A DNA stretch of 64,000 nt from NCBI GenBank assembly GCA_903900705.1, contig CAIUOG010000093.1, positions 1 through 64,000 of the forward strand. Direction: 5' to 3'. Within the stretch, counting starts at the first letter, position 1. Each line of letters opens with the position of its first letter. The notes beneath the pieces are model-generated. The model had not been told where the DNA came from, did no database searches, and saw only the letters and a program-made list of their open reading frames with translations. The position numbers and the translations under genes are program-made. This stretch comes from an uncultured Acidobacteriia bacterium. Lineage in GTDB: Bacteria; Acidobacteriota; Terriglobia; Bryobacterales; Bryobacteraceae. Of this stretch, positions 62,224-64,000 are shown one piece after another.

Positions 62224-62673
62224 CTACGTGGTTTTTGAAATTTCAGTCGCTTCAATCAACGTGGGCTGTTGCGCATCCCGCAGCAGGTCGGCGATCGTGA
62301 CGCTGCCCAGCGCACGAACGATTTCCGTTTGCAGCCCGGCCAGCACCGAACGAAAGCTACAGCACCGGCTGCGCCCGCACGCCGAGGCGTCGCGGAGGCA
62401 GACATGCAGATCGATCGGGCCTTCCATGCTCTCCACAATTCGCAGGAGAGAGATCTCTTCCGGCGGAGCGGCCAGCAGACAGCCACCGTTCACGCCGGGA
62501 CGCGCCTTCACAAGGCCCGCATGCGCGAGGCTGCGGATGATCTTGTTCAGGAAGGCCGGCGGCACACTGGCCTGGTCGATTAACTCCTGTCTGGTGACGC
62601 GCGAACCAGCCGGCTGAGCGCCCAGATAGCTGAGCACGCGGACGGCGTAATCGGTGGCGCGGGTCAGACGCAT
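62224..62673 (-). CDS. Rrf2-family regulator, NsrR-like Fe-S sensor
   Basis: This 149-aa protein has a winged-helix DNA-binding domain (MRLTRATDYAVRVLSYL, SVPPAFLNKIIRSLAHAGLVKARPG). The Fe-S region holds Cys92, Cys99, Cys104 and Cys105; C-x6-C-x5-C fits the spacing of NsrR cluster ligands. It precedes hcp and its reductase, so NO sensing and derepression of hcp is the natural inference. A 33-bp inverted repeat begins 28 bp upstream of its start. It could instead sense iron or redox state, but the hcp context favours NO. Confidence 0.88.
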   Translation of the reverse strand: MRLTRATDYAVRVLSYLGAQPAGSRVTRQELIDQASVPPAFLNKIIRSLAHAGLVKARPGVNGGCLLAAPPEEISLLRIVESMEGPIDLHVCLRDASACGRSRCCSFRSVLAGLQTEIVRALGSVTIADLLRDAQQPTLIEATEISKTT

Positions 62674-62700
62674 GATCCGGAGGGATGCAATTAGCGACCC

Positions 62701-62733
62701 GTTTAGTCGCCATTCAGGGAATGCGGGCTAAAC
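62701..62733 (-). promoter_or_regulatory. 33-bp operator-like inverted repeat upstream of the Rrf2-hcp operon
   Basis: Half-site GTTTAGTCGCCATTC, spacer AGG and the inverted half GAATGCGGGCTAAAC match at 12 of 15 positions (GTTTAG outer and ATTC inner ends identical). It starts 28 bp upstream of the regulator's ATG, where promoter overlap and autorepression are expected. The half-site pattern differs from the classic NsrR site (AAGATGCATTT) and would be a clade-specific operator. No copy lies between the regulator and hcp, so the three genes are probably one transcript. Confidence 0.7.
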
Positions 62734-62848
62734 CCGTGGCAAGCGAGGGAAAATTCCCGGGTTATGGCGCTGGTGGAGAGGGGGCGGGAGCGTGGGGTAG
62801 AAGCCGGAATAGGGAGAAGTGCGTGATTTCGCCTGGAAGGCCTGGGTG

Positions 62849-63601
62849 TTAAGGCTCAGCGCGAAGGTTCACGTGGAAAAACGCTTCCAGGCTTTCAAAC
62901 TCAAAGTGATTGTCCTCAAAAAACGCATGGCCCAGACCGTCGATGACGGAGAGCGTGACCGGGTTGCCATGCGCGCGCAGCGCTTCGTAGAGCAACTCGC
63001 TCTGCCGCAGCGGCACGAGCCTGTCCTCGCGGCCATGCACGATCAGGAAAGGCGGCGCGCCGGGGCGGACGTAGGTGACCGGGTTCGCCCTGGCCACCAG
63101 TTCCGGCACCTGGCGTATCGGTGCGCCCAGGAAGCGCGATTCGTAGGAATCCGGGGCGAAGGACCGTTCCGTCATCTGGTAGAAATCAATCGGCGCATAG
63201 GCGGCGACCACGCAGCGCAGACCGGGCTGTGGCCGCGACAACGCGGCCAGCGCGGCGAGATGTCCCCCGGCGGATGCGCCCCAGATGCCGAGGCGTTCGG
63301 GGTCGAGGCCGTGCGCGGGGCCATCAGAGCGCAGCCAGTCGAGGGCCGCAAAGACGTCGTCGAGCGCGGCGGGAAAGATGGCCTCACCGCTCAGGCGGTA
63401 GTCAATGCTCAGCATGGCAAGACCGCTTTGAACGGAGAAGCGCGCAAGATCGGGGCAGGTGCGCCGATCGCCGCGCACCCAGCCACCGAGGTGCAGATAG
63501 AGCACGGCGGGCAGGGGGCGCGCCGTGCCTTCCGGCAGGTAAAGATCGGCCAGCAGAGGCCGTCCGCCAGGGGCGGAATAGCGCACCGTGAGCGGCATCA
63601 C
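62849..63601 (-). CDS. Alpha/beta hydrolase (HSL/carboxylesterase type)
   Basis: This 250-aa protein has the oxyanion-hole motif LYLHLGGW (residues 33-40, HGGG-like variant), nucleophile Ser in GIWGASAGGHLA (around residue 110), Asp in LIVHGREDRLV and His in GLGHAFFEDN. The triad is complete. It is probably an esterase or peptidase-like hydrolase of small substrates. A 4-bp overlap with the nucleoside hydrolase upstream shows coupling. No signal peptide is present. Confidence 0.85.
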   Translation of the reverse strand: MMPLTVRYSAPGGRPLLADLYLPEGTARPLPAVLYLHLGGWVRGDRRTCPDLARFSVQSGLAMLSIDYRLSGEAIFPAALDDVFAALDWLRSDGPAHGLDPERLGIWGASAGGHLAALAALSRPQPGLRCVVAAYAPIDFYQMTERSFAPDSYESRFLGAPIRQVPELVARANPVTYVRPGAPPFLIVHGREDRLVPLRQSELLYEALRAHGNPVTLSVIDGLGHAFFEDNHFEFESLEAFFHVNLRAEP

Positions 63602-64000
63602 TTTGCCGTGAGAGCCTCGCGGTAGAGCGCGAGCACCTTGTCGAAGTTCATGCCGAGCACGTGCCTGACGGGCGTGGCGTGTGGCGCGAACACTCTGTCC
63701 AGCGGGCGGACCGCGCCGTAGTTCGGTCCGAAAGTGGAATCCACGTCCAGGTAGAGAGATTCGCTCCGCGTCACGAGCGAAGGGTCGATCACCCAGGCGG
63801 CGGCGAGTTCGTCCCAGAGCGAGCCCACGGCCTTCGGGTCTTTCAGGAAGCCCGGGTAGCGGTTGCCGAAGTCTTCGCGATAGAGGGCGGTGATGGGGGA
63901 CGGGTGGGCGGTCACCTGGTCGAAGAGTTCTTTAGAGAAGTGGAACTGATTGCAGAGGTCGAGCGCGAAGAGCACCTTGTTCGGGATGGCGCTGCGGAAA
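63598..64000 (-). CDS. Inosine-uridine nucleoside hydrolase-like, N-terminus outside the window
   Basis: The reading frame continues past the right edge (PNKVLFALDLCNQ), so the track start (GTG 63975) is internal. About 134 C-terminal residues are visible, with SLWDELAAAWVIDPSLVTRSE, a Leu-Trp-Asp version of the C-terminal active-site helix of IU-nucleoside hydrolases, and RHVLGMNFDKVLALY at the end. These enzymes split nucleosides to base and ribose with a Ca ion held by an N-terminal DxDxxxDD motif, which is not visible here. It is coupled by 4 bp to the alpha/beta hydrolase. Confidence 0.68.
   Translation of the reverse strand, partial: FRSAIPNKVLFALDLCNQFHFSKELFDQVTAHPSPITALYREDFGNRYPGFLKDPKAVGSLWDELAAAWVIDPSLVTRSESLYLDVDSTFGPNYGAVRPLDRVFAPHATPVRHVLGMNFDKVLALYREALTAK

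Overview
The window is GC-rich (roughly 60-65% by eye) and bacterial. The gene content points to an acidobacterium of the Solibacter/Bryobacter type. The grounds are a 1,105-residue Oar-like TonB-dependent receptor with an N-terminal carboxypeptidase-regulatory-like domain, secreted M28 and S9 peptidases with Gly/Pro-rich inserts, a DUF2961 protein, a TrmB-type regulator, a trimeric succinate dehydrogenase in CAB order, and a large MoxR/VWA cluster. This taxonomic call is inference from gene content; no rRNA gene is present. The window cuts a CHAT/TPR gene on the left and a nucleoside hydrolase on the right.

Layout. 1-1.8 kb: minus-strand CHAT/TPR protein preceded by an 18-codon hydrophobic ORF. 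1.9-6.3 kb: thioredoxin-like protein, then thiolase, acyl-CoA dehydrogenase, P-loop kinase and DUF486 membrane protein (a beta-oxidation block). 6.2-9.3 kb: aminotransferase and gamma-glutamylcyclotransferase-like protein on minus; a small GatC/AtzG-like protein and an amidase on plus. 9.3-13.2 kb: a 485-bp leader, the TonB receptor and a strong terminator. 13.2-18.4 kb: NtrY/NtrX-type two-component pair, a LuxR-type response regulator without its phospho-acceptor Asp, and a TrmB-family regulator. 18.4-24.5 kb: glycosyltransferase, SpoU methyltransferase, radical SAM DNA-repair-type protein, flavin oxidoreductase and large membrane protein.

24.8-37.9 kb: a tightly coupled seven-gene operon of VWA/GATase-like membrane protein, caspase-fold protein, TPR metallopeptidase, MoxR ATPase, DUF58 protein, BatA-like VWA protein and DUF4175-like Gln/Gly-rich membrane protein. 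Most junctions are stop/start overlaps or gaps of a few bases, and the operon ends at a 12-bp hairpin. It resembles the Bat/MoxR clusters of other phyla, with a caspase fold that has lost its Cys and an HExxH peptidase. 38-44.4 kb: diguanylate cyclase, HEAT-repeat protein, small CPTC protein, HDOD protein, and fbp-gnd-rpiB (pentose phosphate/gluconeogenesis). 44.5-50.7 kb: TolC and DHA2 MFS exporter without a membrane-fusion protein, DUF2961 (GH172-type) protein, cupin, M28 peptidase.

50.8-52.45 kb: tRNA-Ser(UGA) followed by a compact, lower-GC segment ending in a 17/18 copy of the tRNA 3' end. It holds an N-terminally truncated EEP nuclease, an orphan terminator, a membrane-anchored HNH protein and a 49-aa basic protein. 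It looks like a degenerate tRNA-targeted micro-island and is, with the MoxR/pseudo-caspase operon, the best candidate for something undescribed. 52.5-64 kb: S9 peptidase, GNAT, spermidine-synthase-like methyltransferase, sdhCAB, a nitrosative-stress unit (NsrR-like Rrf2 regulator, Hcp, NADH reductase) with a clear 33-bp operator-like inverted repeat, an alpha/beta hydrolase and the partial nucleoside hydrolase. No CRISPR array, insertion sequence or rRNA was seen.
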